Part shown: in pieces, positions 6,147 through 7,363 of the stretch
Numbering within the stretch: position 1 is the stretch's first letter
Layout of the letters: each line of letters opens with the position of its first letter
NCBI GenBank assembly: GCA_050259815.1
Contig: JBLNBI010000423.1
Location: 1 to 7,363 of the forward strand
DNA from: JAGTRP01 sp050259815
Lineage (GTDB): Bacteria > Pseudomonadota > Gammaproteobacteria > Burkholderiales > Rhodocyclaceae
Direction of reading: 5' to 3'
DNA: 7,363 nucleotides
Position numbers and translations under genes: made by a program
The notes under the pieces: generated by a model
Database searches by the model: none
What the model was told of the DNA's origin: nothing
What the model saw: the letters and a program-made list of their open reading frames with translations, nothing else

Positions 6147-7363
6147 GGGTCGGACGGCTCGGGCCGGGTCGCCGGTCCATCCGGGTCCGCCTGCTGCTCC
6201 TGGCCCTGCTGCCCCTCGGGGTGGTATTGCCGGTGCTCCTGGTGGTGCTGGCCGTCTGGGGCGGCGAGTATTTCGACCGGCTGCTGGTCACCAAGGTGCG
6301 CTCCGACCTGGCGGTGGCCCACGGCTATTTCGAGCGGGTGGGGGAAGGGGTGGGGCGCTCCGACGAAGGCCTGGCCGCCTCCGAGCGCCTGGCCCGGGCC
6401 CTGGCCGCCGACAGCCGCACCGGCCGGGAAGCGGCGGTGGACCTGCTCCTGGAATCCCGGCAGCGGCTGCGGCTCGATTTCCTCCACTTCCTGGACACCG
6501 AGGGCCGGGTGCGCTTGGCTTCCGGCTCCCTGCCCAGCGGCACGCCCTTCGGCGACTGGCCGGTGGTGCGCGCCGCCCGGGGGCTGCAGGCCCGCACCGA
6601 GGTGGATGTCTTCCCTTCGGCCCTGCTGCGCAGCATCGACTACCGGCTGGCGGAGCAGGCCCGCACGCCGCTGGTGGACACCCGCAACGCCGCCCCCGAC
6701 GACCGGGCGGTGGAGGACCGGGGCCTGGTCATCCACACGGCGGCACCGGTGGTGGATGGCCGCGGCCGGCTGGTGGGGGTGCTGGCGGGCGGGGTGCTCT
6801 TGAACCGCAACCTGGAATTCATCGACCGCCTGAACGAGGTGGTCTATCCGGAAGGTGCCCTGCCCCTGGGCAGCCTGGGCACCGCCACCCTCTTTCTGGG
6901 GGACGTGCGGGTGGCCACCAATGTGCGCCTCTTCGAGGGCAGCCGGGCCATCGGCACCCGGGTCTCCCGGGTGGTGCGGGACACGGTGCTGGGCCGGGGC
7001 GACACCTGGCTGGACCGGGCCTTCGTGGTCCAGGACTGGTACGTCTCCGGTTACCGGCCCCTGATCGACAGCCGGGGCGAGCGCATCGGCATGCTCTACG
7101 TGGGCTTCCTGGAAGGGCCCTTCGCCGCCGCCAAGCACACCACCCTGGCGGTGGTGGTGGGCCTCTTCGCTGTCGCCATGGGGCTGGCGGCCTTGTTTGC
7201 GGTGCTCTGGGCCCGCCGGGTCTTCCAGCCCATCGAGCGCATGCACGCCACCATGAGCGCCATCGAGCAGGGCGTGGCACAGGCCCGGGTGGGGAGCATC
7301 GAGAGCCGGGACGAACTGGGGGAGTTGGCGGCCCACTTCGACCAGCTGCTCGACCGCCTCCAG
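6125..7363 (+). CDS. Membrane sensor with periplasmic Cache-type domain and HAMP, probably a histidine kinase (5' part)
   Basis: 413 codons are visible without a stop; the gene continues past the right edge. The start at ATG 6125 is the only ATG, GTG or TTG in frame before the first membrane helix. It lies inside the end of the NtrC-like gene and lacks a clear ribosome site, so coupled translation is likely. Layout: a basic N-terminus, membrane helix 1 (about 22-46), a large periplasmic region (about 47-339), membrane helix 2 (about 340-363), and HAMP from about 364 to the edge (FQPIERM at 367-373, RDELGELA at 395-402). The end of the periplasmic part, WYVSGYRPLIDSRGERIG followed by MLYVGF, resembles the membrane-proximal Cache module of double-Cache sensors (Cache_3-Cache_2 type, from memory). 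These bind small ligands, often carboxylates. Kinase domains lie outside the window. A chemoreceptor or cyclic-di-GMP enzyme could share this half, but pairing with an NtrC-type regulator favours a histidine kinase. Confidence 0.85.
   Translation, partial: MPGLGRLRVGRLGPGRRSIRVRLLLLALLPLGVVLPVLLVVLAVWGGEYFDRLLVTKVRSDLAVAHGYFERVGEGVGRSDEGLAASERLARALAADSRTGREAAVDLLLESRQRLRLDFLHFLDTEGRVRLASGSLPSGTPFGDWPVVRAARGLQARTEVDVFPSALLRSIDYRLAEQARTPLVDTRNAAPDDRAVEDRGLVIHTAAPVVDGRGRLVGVLAGGVLLNRNLEFIDRLNEVVYPEGALPLGSLGTATLFLGDVRVATNVRLFEGSRAIGTRVSRVVRDTVLGRGDTWLDRAFVVQDWYVSGYRPLIDSRGERIGMLYVGFLEGPFAAAKHTTLAVVVGLFAVAMGLAALFAVLWARRVFQPIERMHATMSAIEQGVAQARVGSIESRDELGELAAHFDQLLDRLQ

Noticed and set aside
6143..7336. 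Minus-strand open frame of 397 codons opposite the sensor gene
   Set aside because: The opposite frame gives a coherent sensor with two membrane helices and HAMP; this one is His/Gln/Pro/Gly-rich with no domain.

Overview
The window carries most of a selenocysteine-containing, membrane-anchored respiratory formate dehydrogenase operon on the minus strand (about 1-4055). Next to it, at about 4223-7363, lies a set of two-component regulatory genes. The DNA is GC-rich with strongly GC-biased third codon positions. The proteins resemble the E. coli FdnGHI/FdoGHI type, and the regulators are NtrC-like. This suggests a Gram-negative proteobacterium with a respiratory lifestyle, perhaps a betaproteobacterium; that placement is inference from style and gene content, not from a marker gene.

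Minus strand, in transcription order: the catalytic subunit fdnG-like gene (4055 down to 990) is one gene of 1021 residues interrupted by an in-frame TGA at 3470-3468. That TGA is read as selenocysteine at residue 196, and a bacterial SECIS hairpin lies directly behind it. Eight bases later comes the four-cluster iron-sulfur subunit fdnH-like (981-79). It overlaps by ATGA the start of the cytochrome b subunit fdnI-like, of which only the first 27 codons are in the window.

Upstream of fdnG (4056-4222) is a compact regulatory region. It has a good sigma-54 -24/-12 promoter (GG at 4118-4117, GC at 4106-4105), a weak IHF-like site, and two palindromic boxes centred 30 bp apart at about -89 and -119. 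The boxes together form a perfect 15-bp inverted repeat that nearly touches the stop codon of the next gene. This is the layout expected for control by an NtrC-type activator.

The regulatory genes are a stand-alone CheY/Rcp1-like receiver (4675-4223, minus) and, divergently across a 115-bp gap, a complete NtrC-family sigma-54 activator (4791-6146, plus). The activator is followed, with a 22-nt overlap, by the N-terminal 413 codons of a membrane sensor with a large periplasmic Cache-type domain and a HAMP domain (6125 to the window end). The simplest reading is that the sensor detects an external ligand, phosphorylates the activator, and the activator binds the two boxes and switches on formate dehydrogenase from the sigma-54 promoter. 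The genes and DNA elements are seen directly; the wiring is inferred.
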